A DNA stretch of 44,257 nt from DAOTTX01 sp034437515. Its GTDB lineage: Bacteria > Chloroflexota > Anaerolineae > Aggregatilineales > Phototrophicaceae. Positions 8,048 through 17,621 of this stretch are shown in pieces (the stretch's first letter is position 1; each line of letters starts with the position of its first letter). Made by a program: the position numbers and the translations under genes. The stretch is taken from NCBI GenBank assembly GCA_034437515.1, contig DAOTTX010000303.1, forward strand, positions 1 to 44,257. The letters run 5' to 3'. The notes under the pieces are model-generated. The model was given only the letters and a program-made list of their open reading frames with translations. It searched no databases and had not been told where the DNA came from.

Positions 8048-9619
8048 CTACGGGCCTACCCAATCGATCAACCGCATGGAACCGCGCAGGTCGGCGGTCA
8101 GGTTGTTCTGCCCGAAGCCGTTGGCCCCGCTGGTGTAGACGTCTACACGCCCATCACCCCGTGCCGGGTTGACGCCAGTAAAGACGATGTTCGCTCCATC
8201 CGGCGCATAAAGTGGATTACACATGGTCGGTGGCACATTGCCACCGGCGATGCGGTCATAATTGTCGTCGTAGACACGCACCCCATACGGACACTGTCCG
8301 CCGTCACCGCCGATTGCAAGTAACGAGCCATCCGGTGCCCACGTCGCGGACATGGCGAAGCGAGCGAATGTGAGGTCTTCGAAGTCGTTGAGTAGTTCGC
8401 CGCTTGTGTTCATGACGACCGTTTCCGCGTTGCCGTTGTTGATCCGTTGGAAGATGACCCGCGTGCCATCCGACGACCATGTCTCGGAGACGTAAAAAGG
8501 TGTTTCGTCATCGCTTTCCAGTACGATTTGCTGGGCACGGCGATCTGCCAGCGTGGCGAGCCACAAGCCGCGCTCCGGTGAGGCAAGCAGATCGTCGCTG
8601 TCAGCGTTGCTGGTGGCAAAGGTTAACTGACGATTGTTAATCCATACGGGCGGCTCGCTGGTGCGTTCTTCGGAAAGTTGGAAAACCTCGCCGCTAGCAA
8701 TTTCTAACACATAGATGCGCCCATTCTGCGGCACCGGATTTGTGTCGGGATTGCAGGCATCAGGTTCGCGTGGGTTCCAGGTGGCGCAGGTCGCCCGGTC
8801 GCTGACGAAGGCGAGATAACGTCCGTCGGGGCTGTAGGCCGGCCAGAAGTTATAAGAACCGTCTTGCACCAGCGGCGACCACGCGGACTGATCGACATCG
8901 AAGACGAAGATGTCTAGCGAGTAACCGCTCTCTAGTGCTATCGCCATCAAGCGGCCTTCGGGGTGCCACGTGGGTTCATTGATGATCCCGCGTTGGCTCA
9001 GTGTGGGCACGTTCAGCGCCCGACCGGAGAAAGCATTGGTGATGTCCAGCACGAAAAGGCCGCTGTTTTCCACGAAATAGGCCAGAGCGTTCCCACGCGG
9101 GGCGGGGAAAATAGGGGTGTTGCTGGACGACTCAAACTCAAGGATTGGGATGCGTGCGCCGCTCGGATTGGCAAAATACAACACTTCGCGCTGGGTATCT
9201 GGTGATGGCGTCGAGAGATTACTGATCGAAACGCTGTCATTCTCGTTGACGAAGACCACCCAGGACGTCGTTAACCCACTGGTGATAACCTCAGGAATGT
9301 CTACGATTTCAAAGCGGTCGAACTGACGACCGGGCAGCGGTAGCGGGGTGGCGACCGGCGGTGTGGTTGCGGTTGCCGTCGCCGTGATCGTCGGTGTGTC
9401 CGTCGGCGTCGGCGGGATTGACGTCTCGCTGGGCAACGGTGTGACGGTCGGTGAGGCTGTCTGCGTCGCCGTCGGAGATGCTGTATTGGTCGGTGGGGGT
9501 GATGTTACGGTCGCGGTTGCCGTCGGTAAGGCGGTTGGTGTCGCCGTCGGGGCATCTGTGGCGACACTGCACGCGCTGGCGCAGGTAAGAAGAAGAAACG
9601 CTAAAAACAGTAGACGCAT
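8048..9619 (-). CDS. Lipoprotein with Thr/Pro linker and TolB-like beta-propeller
   Basis: A 523-residue protein with a lipoprotein signal: hydrophobic residues 3-13 then ASAC, lipidation at Cys17. Residues about 24-95 are a Thr/Pro/Ala linker, common in Chloroflexota surface proteins. The remainder is a beta-propeller made of PD40/TolB-like blades, each with patterns such as PAYSPDGRYLAFVSD, ETWSSDGTRVIFQ, ATWAPDGSLLAI and PLYAPDGANIVF. Cys pairs (CATW...DAC, CPYG...MCN) may form disulfides. Probably anchored on the outer face of the membrane; ligand unknown. It starts 60 bp after the AlbA gene and ends 35 bp before fabG, so it may be read from either transcript. Confidence 0.85.
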   Translation of the reverse strand: MRLLFLAFLLLTCASACSVATDAPTATPTALPTATATVTSPPPTNTASPTATQTASPTVTPLPSETSIPPTPTDTPTITATATATTPPVATPLPLPGRQFDRFEIVDIPEVITSGLTTSWVVFVNENDSVSISNLSTPSPDTQREVLYFANPSGARIPILEFESSSNTPIFPAPRGNALAYFVENSGLFVLDITNAFSGRALNVPTLSQRGIINEPTWHPEGRLMAIALESGYSLDIFVFDVDQSAWSPLVQDGSYNFWPAYSPDGRYLAFVSDRATCATWNPREPDACNPDTNPVPQNGRIYVLEIASGEVFQLSEERTSEPPVWINNRQLTFATSNADSDDLLASPERGLWLATLADRRAQQIVLESDDETPFYVSETWSSDGTRVIFQRINNGNAETVVMNTSGELLNDFEDLTFARFAMSATWAPDGSLLAIGGDGGQCPYGVRVYDDNYDRIAGGNVPPTMCNPLYAPDGANIVFTGVNPARGDGRVDVYTSGANGFGQNNLTADLRGSMRLIDWVGP

Positions 9620-9650
9620 GTTTCGCCTATTCCATGTTACGCTAACAAAG

Positions 9651-9687
9651 CCGCATAATCATATCATATCTGACTATCGCTATGCGG
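9651..9687 (-). terminator. Weak inverted repeat at the end of the lon operon
   Basis: CCGCATA (9651-9657) and TATGCGG (9681-9687) can pair across a 23-base AT-rich loop at the AlbA stop codon. On the minus strand it is followed by CTTTGTT. The loop is long, so this is only a possible terminator. Confidence 0.3.
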
Positions 9688-11155
9688 GGGCATCTTCGGT
9701 TCGGAGCACGTAGTATGAGCCGCGTTTTTGCCCCATCTTGCTCAGGATGTCCTTTGTCACCAGATCGGCGAGGTCACGTCGGATCGTCTCCGCGTGGACG
9801 TCGGGATACATACGCTGAAGTTCACTATTGGTGATGCGTGTGTTGCCCGGTTGGGATAAATAGACCAACGCGCCTTCTTGCCGGGGATTAATCGGGACGT
9901 CCTTGTATTGGAGCAGGATTTCTGGTTGTGCATCTTCTTTTTTAGGCGCAGCCTCTTTGGGTTTTGCTGGCGGCGGTTTCTCGACGGTTTCTTGCTGCTT
10001 GCGGAAGGTGACTTTAAAGCCGCCGTTGGTTTCTTTGAAGTCAGGTGTTTCAAGCTGATGAGATCGCATCAACTTGATTACACGATCAACACCATACCCA
10101 AGTCGCTCAATGTAGCCCAGGTCTGAAAGCACTTGCACGATGATTGGATTGCGTGAGAAACGCTCGTCTTTGATGTTGGCGATGGTCACCGGGCCAGCCA
10201 GGCCGCCCGGACTGGTGACTTCCATGTGGTTTTTGAACACAAACAACCGGATGCCGTCGCCGCTGATGCTGTAATCACGATGCGCGACCGCGTTAATCAG
10301 TACTTCTCTCGCGGCTTCCATCGGGTACTCGTAGCGTTCCTCTCGTGCCATCGCCTTTTTGAGCACCGTCTCTTTGCGCAAGTGATCGACCAGAAAGGTC
10401 TGGGCGCGATTGATCTGGTCGGGTAGTGTACCGGTCAGGTCGGCGCGGCTAAAGGTATCGCTCATTGTTTCCCCGGCGAAGCGCACAGCGGTGATCTCCG
10501 CGCCGCGCACGAATCGCTGTGGGTCTTTGCCAAACAACAGAATCCCGGCATTAGTCGGGTGAAGGTCGTCATGCTGCCGGGTCAGGCACCCACGCCTGAG
10601 CAAAATTTCTTTGGGGTCATTTTCGGCGATGCCGCCCAGCTTTTCCGTATATTTCTCGACCTTTTCCCACGCGATGTCGTCAAGGGTAGCGCCGGGTGTG
10701 ATTTCCCCCTCGAAACTGATAGCGCCACGTTGGATGAACAATCGGCGCAGCGCCTCCGGTTCCAACGGGACAGTTTGTGTGCCTTTCCTGATGACGTAAC
10801 GCCCCTCGTCGGCGTAGACGTGGGGCATACCGGCGGGCAATGTGACCTCGAGTACATGCTTTTCTTCGTCTAATTCATGCACGCGAGGCAGCGGGATAAT
10901 CAGCGACGGGGAAAGCGACAGCGCCGCTTGCAAGATGTGGTCAATCGCTTTGACATCACTGGCAACGCCGACGAATTCATCCTCTTTGACGCCGACTAAC
11001 AACGTGCCACCCTGATTATTCGCCATCCCCGCCAGCACAGTCTGCATGTATTTCAGGTCGGCCTGGTCTTCGATCCAGTCAAGCGTGGTGCTGCGTCCCG
11101 CTTTAATCAGATCGTGAAGCCGGTCGGCGGTTGGCGGGTTTTTTTGTTCAGTCAT
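9680..11155 (-). CDS. ATP-binding transcriptional regulator-like protein (AlbA_2 / HATPase_c_4)
   Basis: A 491-residue protein of the family often annotated as 'RecG-like' or 'putative DNA-binding'. An N-terminal Schlafen AlbA_2 domain (about 15-135: TLDWIEDQAD, ANNQGGTLLVGVKEDE, VYADEGRYVIRKGTQT) is followed by a divergent GHKL ATPase-like domain (AAREVLINAVAHRDYS, RLGYGVDRVIKLM). A Lys/Pro/Glu linker leads to a C-terminal winged helix (about 425-490, ITNSELQRMYPDVHAETIRRDLADLV). The start was set at the ATG at 11155, which has AGGTG upstream and overlaps the lon stop by 8 bp (ATGACTGA); an earlier ATG lies 9 bases upstream. It is coupled to lon. Likely a DNA-binding regulator; no helicase domain is present. 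Confidence 0.85.
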   Translation of the reverse strand: MTEQKNPPTADRLHDLIKAGRSTTLDWIEDQADLKYMQTVLAGMANNQGGTLLVGVKEDEFVGVASDVKAIDHILQAALSLSPSLIIPLPRVHELDEEKHVLEVTLPAGMPHVYADEGRYVIRKGTQTVPLEPEALRRLFIQRGAISFEGEITPGATLDDIAWEKVEKYTEKLGGIAENDPKEILLRRGCLTRQHDDLHPTNAGILLFGKDPQRFVRGAEITAVRFAGETMSDTFSRADLTGTLPDQINRAQTFLVDHLRKETVLKKAMAREERYEYPMEAAREVLINAVAHRDYSISGDGIRLFVFKNHMEVTSPGGLAGPVTIANIKDERFSRNPIIVQVLSDLGYIERLGYGVDRVIKLMRSHQLETPDFKETNGGFKVTFRKQQETVEKPPPAKPKEAAPKKEDAQPEILLQYKDVPINPRQEGALVYLSQPGNTRITNSELQRMYPDVHAETIRRDLADLVTKDILSKMGQKRGSYYVLRTEDAPA

Positions 11156-13583
11156 CGTCCGCACCTATCTGTTCTTCGGCACGTTCGTGGTCACGTTGGC
11201 GGCCTTCGGTTGGCACTTCCAGCAAGATGGTATCCATCACCTGTTGCATGTCTTCAACGAAGCAGATGTTCATGTCGCGTAGTGCCTTCGGTGGAATCTC
11301 GCTGAGATCTTTACGGTTTTGTTCCGGCAGCAGGATATTTTTTACCTTTGAGCGGCGTGCGGCGAGCACCTTTTCTTTGATGCCGCCGACGGGCAGCACC
11401 TTACCACGTAGGGTGATCTCGCCGGTCATGGCCCAATCGCTGCGCACCTTGCGTTCGGTGAACGCGGAGATCAGCGCGGTTGCCAGCGTGATACCGGCGG
11501 AAGGGCCATCTTTAGGTACCGCGCCCTCCGGCAGATGAATGTGAGCATCGTAGTTGTCGAAATCATCATGAGGTAGATCGAGATCCTTGGCGCGTGAGCG
11601 TAAATAACTCAGCGCGGTCTGCGCCGATTCCTGCATGATCTCGCCAAGCTGCCCGGTGAGCATCAGTGACCCTTTGCCCGGCAATATCGAGACCTCGATA
11701 GTCAAAACATCACCGCCGCCGCTCGTCCATGCGAGGCCGGTCGCCACGCCGATGCTATCCACATCGTTCACGCGCATGGCAATATACTGAGGTGGGCCGA
11801 GGTAGCGTTGTACATGATCGGCATTGACGCGCTTAGGATGCTTCTTGCCTTCTGCGGTTAAGCGTGCGAGCTTACGACAAACCGCGCCGATTTCTCGGTT
11901 GAGGTTGCGTACCCCGGCTTCATAGGTGTACTCACGAATGATGGTCAACAGCGCGTCGGTCGTAAACCGGATGGATTGGTCAGCGATGCCATGCCCTTCG
12001 AGTTGCTTGGGAATCAAAAATTGCCGGGCGATCTCCAGCTTATCCTCTTCGGTGTAGCCGGGGAACTCGACCACTTCCATCCGGTCGAGCAAAGCTTCCG
12101 GCAGGGGATAGAGATCGTTCGCTGTCGTGATAAACATCACCTTCGAGAGATCATAGTTTACGTCCAGATAATGATCAACGTAATCTCGGTTTTGTTCCGG
12201 GTCGAGCACTTCCAGCAGGGCGGCTGCGGGATCGCCACGAAAATCCGCGCCGAGCTTGTCGATTTCGTCGAGCATGAAAACCGGGTTGACCGTCTCGATG
12301 CGACGCATGGTCTGCAAAATGCGACCGGGCAGCGCCCCGATGTACGTGCGGCGGTGTCCGCGAATCTCGGCCTCATCGCGCACACCACCCAAACTGACGC
12401 GCACGAACTCCCGACCGAGTGCGGACGCGATACTCTGCCCAAGCGATGTTTTCCCGACACCGGGCGGGCCGACGAAGCACAGAATCGGTGTTTTCATCTT
12501 ATCTTCGGCGAGTTTGCGTACCGCGATATGTTCCAGGATGCGGTCTTTGATCTTCGGCAAGCCGTGATGTTCCGCGTCGAGTATGGCTTGTGCCCGGTTC
12601 AGGTCGAGGTTGTCTTGGTTGCTGTTTGACCAGGGTAGTGTGACCAGCCAATCAAGATAAGTGCGGATCATGCCGACTTCGGGTGCAATCGTCGGGAGCA
12701 TTTGCAGGCGGCGTAGCTCCTGCAAGGCTTTTTCGTGCGCCTCGGCAGGCATCCCGGCCTCAACGATTTGCTGTTGCAGAACGTCGAGTTCTTGCTGGTA
12801 GACATCGGTTTCACCGAGTTCGTTCTGGATCACGCGCATTTGCTCACGTAGGAACATCTCGTGCTGCACTTCGGTGATTTCCTGTCGTACTTGATCTTCG
12901 ATCTCATCGCGGATCTCCAGCATGGTCAGTTCACGGTTGATGAACTGAGCCACCGACCGCATACGCTCGTTCAGATTGTCGAGTTCCAACAACTGCTGAC
13001 GCTCTTCAAACGATGTGGGTAGCATCGAAGCGAGGAAGTCGGTCAGCCAGGAGGCATCATCGACGTTATCGGTGTAGTTGAGGATTTCATCCGCGAGCGC
13101 GTCATTGCTGTCGATCAATTCTTCGATGAGGTCGATGAGTGTCTGGTGTAATGCCGGGATTTCCCCGACTTCGGTGATGATATCTTCGAGGACTTCTGCG
13201 CGTGCCACCAGATAGGGCGGGCGTTCGATAAATTCAAGTATCCGAACCCGCCGCCGCCCTTCGACCAATGCGGTGTGTCGATCTTGTCGAGCGACGATCA
13301 GACGGCCCGGTGCGACCTCGGTGCCGATCAGGTAAAGATCATCAACAGCCGGTGCTGCCTCGAACGCTTCATCCGTATTTAATGTAATAACAGTCGTCCC
13401 TGCGTCCTGCGCGGCCTTAAAGACCGAGATCGCCGTTGCTGTATCCATCGTCAGCGGCATGATGACGTTCGGGAAGATTACCGTTCTGAACGTCGGCAAG
13501 ACCGGGCACTCGATGATCTGGGCATCGTCTTCATGGGCATTTGGTATGTCATCAAAGTCGTTCGTACCGATTGTTTCGGTCAA
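11148..13583 (-). CDS. lon: ATP-dependent protease La (Lon)
   Basis: A complete LonA of 811 residues that degrades misfolded and regulatory proteins in the cytoplasm. N-terminal substrate-binding domain about 22-215, coiled-coil linker about 215-295, AAA+ domain with Walker A GPPGVGKT (372-379) and Walker B FMLDEID (436-442), and C-terminal peptidase domain with the Ser-Lys dyad S695 (PKDGPSAG) and K738 (GGIKEKVLAA). The start is TTG with GAGGA about 9 bases upstream. The C-terminal tail is acidic and polar. It overlaps the AlbA_2 gene by 8 bp, an arrangement that suggests co-expression of the protease and a regulator. No CIRCE-type heat-shock operator was recognised upstream. Confidence 0.97.
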   Translation of the reverse strand: MTETIGTNDFDDIPNAHEDDAQIIECPVLPTFRTVIFPNVIMPLTMDTATAISVFKAAQDAGTTVITLNTDEAFEAAPAVDDLYLIGTEVAPGRLIVARQDRHTALVEGRRRVRILEFIERPPYLVARAEVLEDIITEVGEIPALHQTLIDLIEELIDSNDALADEILNYTDNVDDASWLTDFLASMLPTSFEERQQLLELDNLNERMRSVAQFINRELTMLEIRDEIEDQVRQEITEVQHEMFLREQMRVIQNELGETDVYQQELDVLQQQIVEAGMPAEAHEKALQELRRLQMLPTIAPEVGMIRTYLDWLVTLPWSNSNQDNLDLNRAQAILDAEHHGLPKIKDRILEHIAVRKLAEDKMKTPILCFVGPPGVGKTSLGQSIASALGREFVRVSLGGVRDEAEIRGHRRTYIGALPGRILQTMRRIETVNPVFMLDEIDKLGADFRGDPAAALLEVLDPEQNRDYVDHYLDVNYDLSKVMFITTANDLYPLPEALLDRMEVVEFPGYTEEDKLEIARQFLIPKQLEGHGIADQSIRFTTDALLTIIREYTYEAGVRNLNREIGAVCRKLARLTAEGKKHPKRVNADHVQRYLGPPQYIAMRVNDVDSIGVATGLAWTSGGGDVLTIEVSILPGKGSLMLTGQLGEIMQESAQTALSYLRSRAKDLDLPHDDFDNYDAHIHLPEGAVPKDGPSAGITLATALISAFTERKVRSDWAMTGEITLRGKVLPVGGIKEKVLAARRSKVKNILLPEQNRKDLSEIPPKALRDMNICFVEDMQQVMDTILLEVPTEGRQRDHERAEEQIGADDD

Positions 13584-13729
13584 CGTTGTGGTCCTCGTTC
13601 GTTTGCTGGTTTTCGACCGTGGGATTGATTGAGCAGTTTACCCCATCGTGGGTTCTGTGTAAAGCGGATTTAATCAGGCTTGCCGGTTGTGTCTGTGTCG
13701 TTTAGACTCATGCGGCGAATGGCGATAAA

Positions 13730-15187
13730 ATGACGATAACACGGAGAACGGGGTCAAGAAACTTGATGCGTTTACCCACCTGGATAATTATCAGCGGTGC
13801 GGTGATAGGTGCGGCACTTGTGGCGGCTGCCGGGCTGCTTTTGCTGGCTCCCAACCGTCCGCTGTTGGTGGATGCGTCGTTTTCCCTGACGACGATCACA
13901 CCGAACGCCGATGGCGACAATGATGTGACCGAGTTCACCTATGAGATTACCGAGAACGCGACCATCACGCTGATGTTTGAAAACGAGGCCGGCGATCAAT
14001 TCTTCTTCCGGCAAGATGAACCGCGTGCTGCCGGTGCCCGTCGGGTGCTGTTCAGCGGTGTTGTCGATGGATACGAGCAACCCGACGAAGACATCGCCGG
14101 GACGGTGACGCGGCGCTTGATGCCCGATGGCGACTATACCTGGAACTTCAGCGTAACCAGTGAGGGCGGCGAGGTCGCCCAGCAGACCGGTACGTTGATG
14201 CTAACGGACGGCGACACGCAACTCCCGACGATCACTGAGTTTACGATCTTGCCGCGTGTGTTCACCCCCAATCAAGATGGGATCGACGACCGGGTGAACG
14301 TTAACGTCGTGTTGGGGAAGCAATCCGAATTGTCGGTCTATCTGGTCGATGAGGACGAAGAACGGAGCTATATGCCGCGCCTGGATGCCGGGCGCGACCC
14401 CGGCGAGGCCGGACGCCATACATTCGACTATGATGGAGGGGTGACCGGCGGTGCCGACCCGCCCGACAACGGCCTGTACACCGTCGTCGCGCAAGCACAG
14501 GATGACGTGGGGCAGGTCATCCGGCGGGAGAGCACGTTGGAAATCGCGCAGGGGGGTGTCCCTTTTGCGGAGATCGTCGGTCAGGAGAACAGTGCGACCG
14601 TTGCGTTCGTGCCGCAGCCTTACGACGCCCGTTTCTACAGCGATGAAGACACACAGGGTGACCTTGTCACGCTGCCGGATAGCCCCGAAGTGTTTAACGA
14701 GTTGCCGGTGACGCTCGAAGTCGATGAGGAAATGCTGGTTTTCCGGTTGACGGTGACCAACTACGGGCAATCACCCATCCGCACGACGGCGGGGCCATGG
14801 CCGGGGACGGTCTATCAGCAGAGGCAGAACCGTGCATCCTTCGGTGCATATGACGAGTCAGGGGCGTGGCGGGTCGGCCTGCAATGCGAAACTTCGACGG
14901 AATCTTATCCCTGGCGTTGGTCGGTCGGTACGCCGGAGGACTTGCGCGAAGTTGTGGATCCGGTCAACGATAACGTATATTACTATCTTGACCCCGGCGA
15001 AAGTGCGGTGGTGTGGGGGGCGGTGCGGATGACGGAAGTCATCCCGACTGCGAACCCGCAAACCTGCTGGGCCGGGTTGATCCACGAGGATGTGGGCATC
15101 TCGGTCGTGAATCGTGATGTCGGTCGTCGTGAGGTTGAGGTGCTTGGCGACCCGTTGGAAGAAGTCCGCATAGAGACTGATGGATAG
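13730..15187 (+). CDS. Membrane-anchored extracytoplasmic protein with FlgD-like Ig modules
   Basis: A 485-residue protein with one N-terminal membrane helix (about 17-40) and a large external part. Two copies of a TPNxDGxxD motif (residues 58-65 and 179-187) begin beta-rich segments that resemble FlgD/gliding-type immunoglobulin-like domains; the Asp-rich turn probably binds calcium. The later part (about 300-485) is a beta-rich domain with PWPGTVYQQRQN and two Cys. ATG at 13730 was taken; an internal ATG at 13766, closer to the helix, is possible. It heads a plus-strand run that continues with a lipoprotein and two glycosyltransferases, 71 bp upstream of the next gene. Function unknown. Confidence 0.75.
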   Translation: MTITRRTGSRNLMRLPTWIIISGAVIGAALVAAAGLLLLAPNRPLLVDASFSLTTITPNADGDNDVTEFTYEITENATITLMFENEAGDQFFFRQDEPRAAGARRVLFSGVVDGYEQPDEDIAGTVTRRLMPDGDYTWNFSVTSEGGEVAQQTGTLMLTDGDTQLPTITEFTILPRVFTPNQDGIDDRVNVNVVLGKQSELSVYLVDEDEERSYMPRLDAGRDPGEAGRHTFDYDGGVTGGADPPDNGLYTVVAQAQDDVGQVIRRESTLEIAQGGVPFAEIVGQENSATVAFVPQPYDARFYSDEDTQGDLVTLPDSPEVFNELPVTLEVDEEMLVFRLTVTNYGQSPIRTTAGPWPGTVYQQRQNRASFGAYDESGAWRVGLQCETSTESYPWRWSVGTPEDLREVVDPVNDNVYYYLDPGESAVVWGAVRMTEVIPTANPQTCWAGLIHEDVGISVVNRDVGRREVEVLGDPLEEVRIETDG

Positions 15188-15258
15188 TCTTTCGCATTGA
15201 TCCGCGCAGACCGTGTTATTCTTGGAGTGGATTTCTTGCGCAGACGGGAGTGGTGACC

Positions 15259-16668
15259 ATGCATTTTCGATTGATAATGTTGATTGTCCTGGGGTTGTTT
15301 TTGACAGCCTGCGGTGGTGACGATGGTGGTGATGCTGGTGTGCCGACTGTGACACCGGAACCGACACTGACTACGGCGGAACGTATCGCATTTACGCCGG
15401 GGTCGATTGAAAATCCATTCCGGATGGCACTGACTCCGACGGATACGGTGCGCGAACGATTGACTTTGATCGTCGCAGATGTGCTCGATGTGCGCGTTGG
15501 TGAGATTACGTCGATTGCCGACCTACGAGAAGATTTGGGCGCGTCGGAGGATTTGGCGGCGTTGGCGGATTCACTCAGTCGTGACTTTGGTGTGTCGCTT
15601 GGTGAACCGGCAGCGGTCGAGACATTTGATGACCTACTCAACGCGGTCTATACCGATCTGGCAGCACAGGCGTCTGCTGTAATCTTTGAGGTGACGCGGC
15701 TTTACGTCGAAGTGGTCGTGGTCGATGTGCCGGGCGAGGGGTTGCAAGCCCTGTGTGCTTCCGGCAGCGGTCTGGTGACGATCCCCTGGTTGAATGGTCT
15801 AAGCGTCAACGCTGCCGAGGCGCTGAACTGCGGACAGCCCGCGCTACTGGTGGCCCATGCCGCCGAACCGGATGATTTGTTTACACCGATAACGCTCTCC
15901 GATGAGCAACTTGCATCGGTTGAAGAAGTGACTCCAGAAGCGACGGTTGAAGTCACCGCTGAAGCCACTGCCGATGCTACCGACGCGGTAGAGGTAGAAG
16001 CAGAACCGACTACCACGCCATCTCCAACACCGACGGAAGCGCCGACGGAAGCGCCGACGGAAACGCCGACGGAAACGCCAGAGGAAGAAGTCACACCGGA
16101 GCCGACCGCGCCCCCGGCAGATGTGCTCGAAGGTGGGCAGGCGTTGCGCGTGGGCAATCCCGGCCTCATCGTCGTTGATCCATCGTTCGGCACCTCAGGA
16201 CTTGGCGTTGTGTCCGGGCGGACGTTCTGCCGCCTCGATGTGAGTGATTTTTACTCCTGGTTGCTGCCGTCGATTGTGCTGGAAGGCAATGGGATTACAC
16301 TGGGAGAAGTGAGTGATTATCCCTCGAACATGGCGCTGATTGAAGCCGTCGAAGCCGGGGACTGTGCGGCGGCGGGTATCTCCGAAGATGCGTATGATGC
16401 GCTCGCCGGTGAACCTGACGTCGGAATTGCGAATACATCGGTCGCCTTCCCGTATGGTGTGCTGCTCTATCCGGTCGATGTTGCCCCGGCAGAGCGACAG
16501 AACTTTAACGAGAATCTACCTCAGCTCGCGCAGGATGCGGACGCCAGCCGACCGCTGCGCTTGCTGCTTGGGCAAGCCGCATTCGTCCCGGCGGAACCGG
16601 CGCGTCTGGAGTCGATCAATGCTTTCCTTGAAGCGAATAATGTTGATCTGGCGCAGCTAGCCCGATGA
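15259..16668 (+). CDS. Lipoprotein with ACP-like segment and solute-binding-like domain
   Basis: The 469-residue product has a lipobox (LFLTAC, Cys18). Residues about 63-131 look like an acyl carrier protein: helix 1 RLTLIVADVLDV, EITSIADLREDLGAS, then LAALADSLSRDFGVSL. The Ser that carries phosphopantetheine in DSL is not at the usual place (DLGASEDL). Residues about 132-225 and 286-469 resemble periplasmic solute-binding lobes (ALRVGNPGLIVVDPSFGT, SGRTFCRLDVSDFYSWLLPS), split by a Thr/Pro/Glu linker with tandem APTE/TPTE repeats. The ATG at 15259 has GGGAG 8 bases upstream and is preferred to GTG at 15250. Its stop overlaps the next start (ATGA). Ligand unknown. Confidence 0.72.
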   Translation: MHFRLIMLIVLGLFLTACGGDDGGDAGVPTVTPEPTLTTAERIAFTPGSIENPFRMALTPTDTVRERLTLIVADVLDVRVGEITSIADLREDLGASEDLAALADSLSRDFGVSLGEPAAVETFDDLLNAVYTDLAAQASAVIFEVTRLYVEVVVVDVPGEGLQALCASGSGLVTIPWLNGLSVNAAEALNCGQPALLVAHAAEPDDLFTPITLSDEQLASVEEVTPEATVEVTAEATADATDAVEVEAEPTTTPSPTPTEAPTEAPTETPTETPEEEVTPEPTAPPADVLEGGQALRVGNPGLIVVDPSFGTSGLGVVSGRTFCRLDVSDFYSWLLPSIVLEGNGITLGEVSDYPSNMALIEAVEAGDCAAAGISEDAYDALAGEPDVGIANTSVAFPYGVLLYPVDVAPAERQNFNENLPQLAQDADASRPLRLLLGQAAFVPAEPARLESINAFLEANNVDLAQLAR

Positions 16669-17621
16669 CCGATCTCGCCGTTATCATCGTCACCTGGAAT
16701 GTGTGCAATCTAACACTCGACGCGCTACGCACACTTTACGACGACCTGGAAATGTCTGATCTGTCGCATCAGGTGGTGGTGGTCGATAACGCCTCGACCG
16801 ACGGCACGCCGGAAGCAATCGCCGAACAGTTCCCACAGGTGATGCTGGTCGCATGTGACGAGAACCTCGGCTTCGGTGCGGGGAACAATCGCGGTTTACG
16901 TGAACTCGGCTTTTTTTCGGATAGTCAAAAGGAAGTATTGCCGCGCGTGGTTTACCTGCTTAACGCGGATACACGCACCAAACCCGGCGCGACTCGCACC
17001 CTCTACGAGGCGTTGATGCAAATGGAGTCAATTGGTGTGGTCGGCGCACAACTGGAATATGGCGATGGCAGCTTCCAGCATAGCGCATTCGCCTTCCCCG
17101 GTTTGCGCCAGCTCTGGGCGGAATTCTTCCCGACGCCGGGTCGTTTCATCGAAAGTGAGTTCAACGGTCGCTACCCACGAACAAATTACCAGCACGGTGA
17201 ACCTTTCTCGGTCGATTTTACGCTCGGCGCGACCTGGATGCTCAAACGGGAAGTGATCGAGGCGACCGGCGGCTTCGACGAAGACTTTTTTATGTACTGT
17301 GAAGAAATTGATTGGGCCTGGCGCATCCACAAAGTAGGCTGGGAAATCAAGGCGGTGCCAGCAGCACAGATTGTGCATCTCAGCGGACAGAGTACGTCGC
17401 AGGTAAAGCCGCGCAGTGTCATCAATTTGTGGCAAAGTCGCCTGCATCTGTTCGAGAAGCATTATCCCGCGTGGAAACGCTGGATCGCCCGTCAGATGAT
17501 CGTCGCAGGGGTGACGCGCAAAATTCGGCAGATCGAACTCGATAAGTCACTTGATAAAGCCGAGCGTGCCGCTATCGTGGGGGCTTACCAGCAAGTGCAG
17601 CAACTGGCTCGCGATTCATGA
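16665..17621 (+). CDS. Family 2 glycosyltransferase (rhamnosyltransferase-like)
   Basis: A 318-residue GT-A fold enzyme. Marks are the nucleotide-sugar start VIIVTWNVCNLTLDAL, VVVDNASTDGT, ENLGFGAGNNRGL, the metal-binding LLNADT (DxD-like), and the acceptor/catalytic stretch GGFDEDFFMYCEEIDWAWR. This pattern is typical of WbbL-like rhamnosyltransferases, but the sugar cannot be read from sequence. It is cytoplasmic or membrane-associated and probably builds a surface glycan. The start ATG overlaps the lipoprotein stop by 4 bp and its own stop overlaps the next glycosyltransferase by 4 bp, so the three genes are translationally coupled. Confidence 0.93.
   Translation: MTDLAVIIVTWNVCNLTLDALRTLYDDLEMSDLSHQVVVVDNASTDGTPEAIAEQFPQVMLVACDENLGFGAGNNRGLRELGFFSDSQKEVLPRVVYLLNADTRTKPGATRTLYEALMQMESIGVVGAQLEYGDGSFQHSAFAFPGLRQLWAEFFPTPGRFIESEFNGRYPRTNYQHGEPFSVDFTLGATWMLKREVIEATGGFDEDFFMYCEEIDWAWRIHKVGWEIKAVPAAQIVHLSGQSTSQVKPRSVINLWQSRLHLFEKHYPAWKRWIARQMIVAGVTRKIRQIELDKSLDKAERAAIVGAYQQVQQLARDS

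Noticed and set aside
8013..8063. Upstream extension of the FabG-type gene
   Set aside because: The added 17 residues are not part of the SDR fold, and a good ribosome site precedes the ATG at 8012.
11976..12629. Plus-strand open frame of over 200 codons inside lon
   Set aside because: It lies fully antisense to the conserved AAA+ domain and shows no protein-like pattern.
16030..16080. Tandem GCGCCGACGGAA/ACGCCGACGGAA units considered as CRISPR-like or mobile repeat
   Set aside because: They are short in-frame coding repeats for APTE/TPTE in a lipoprotein linker, without spacers.
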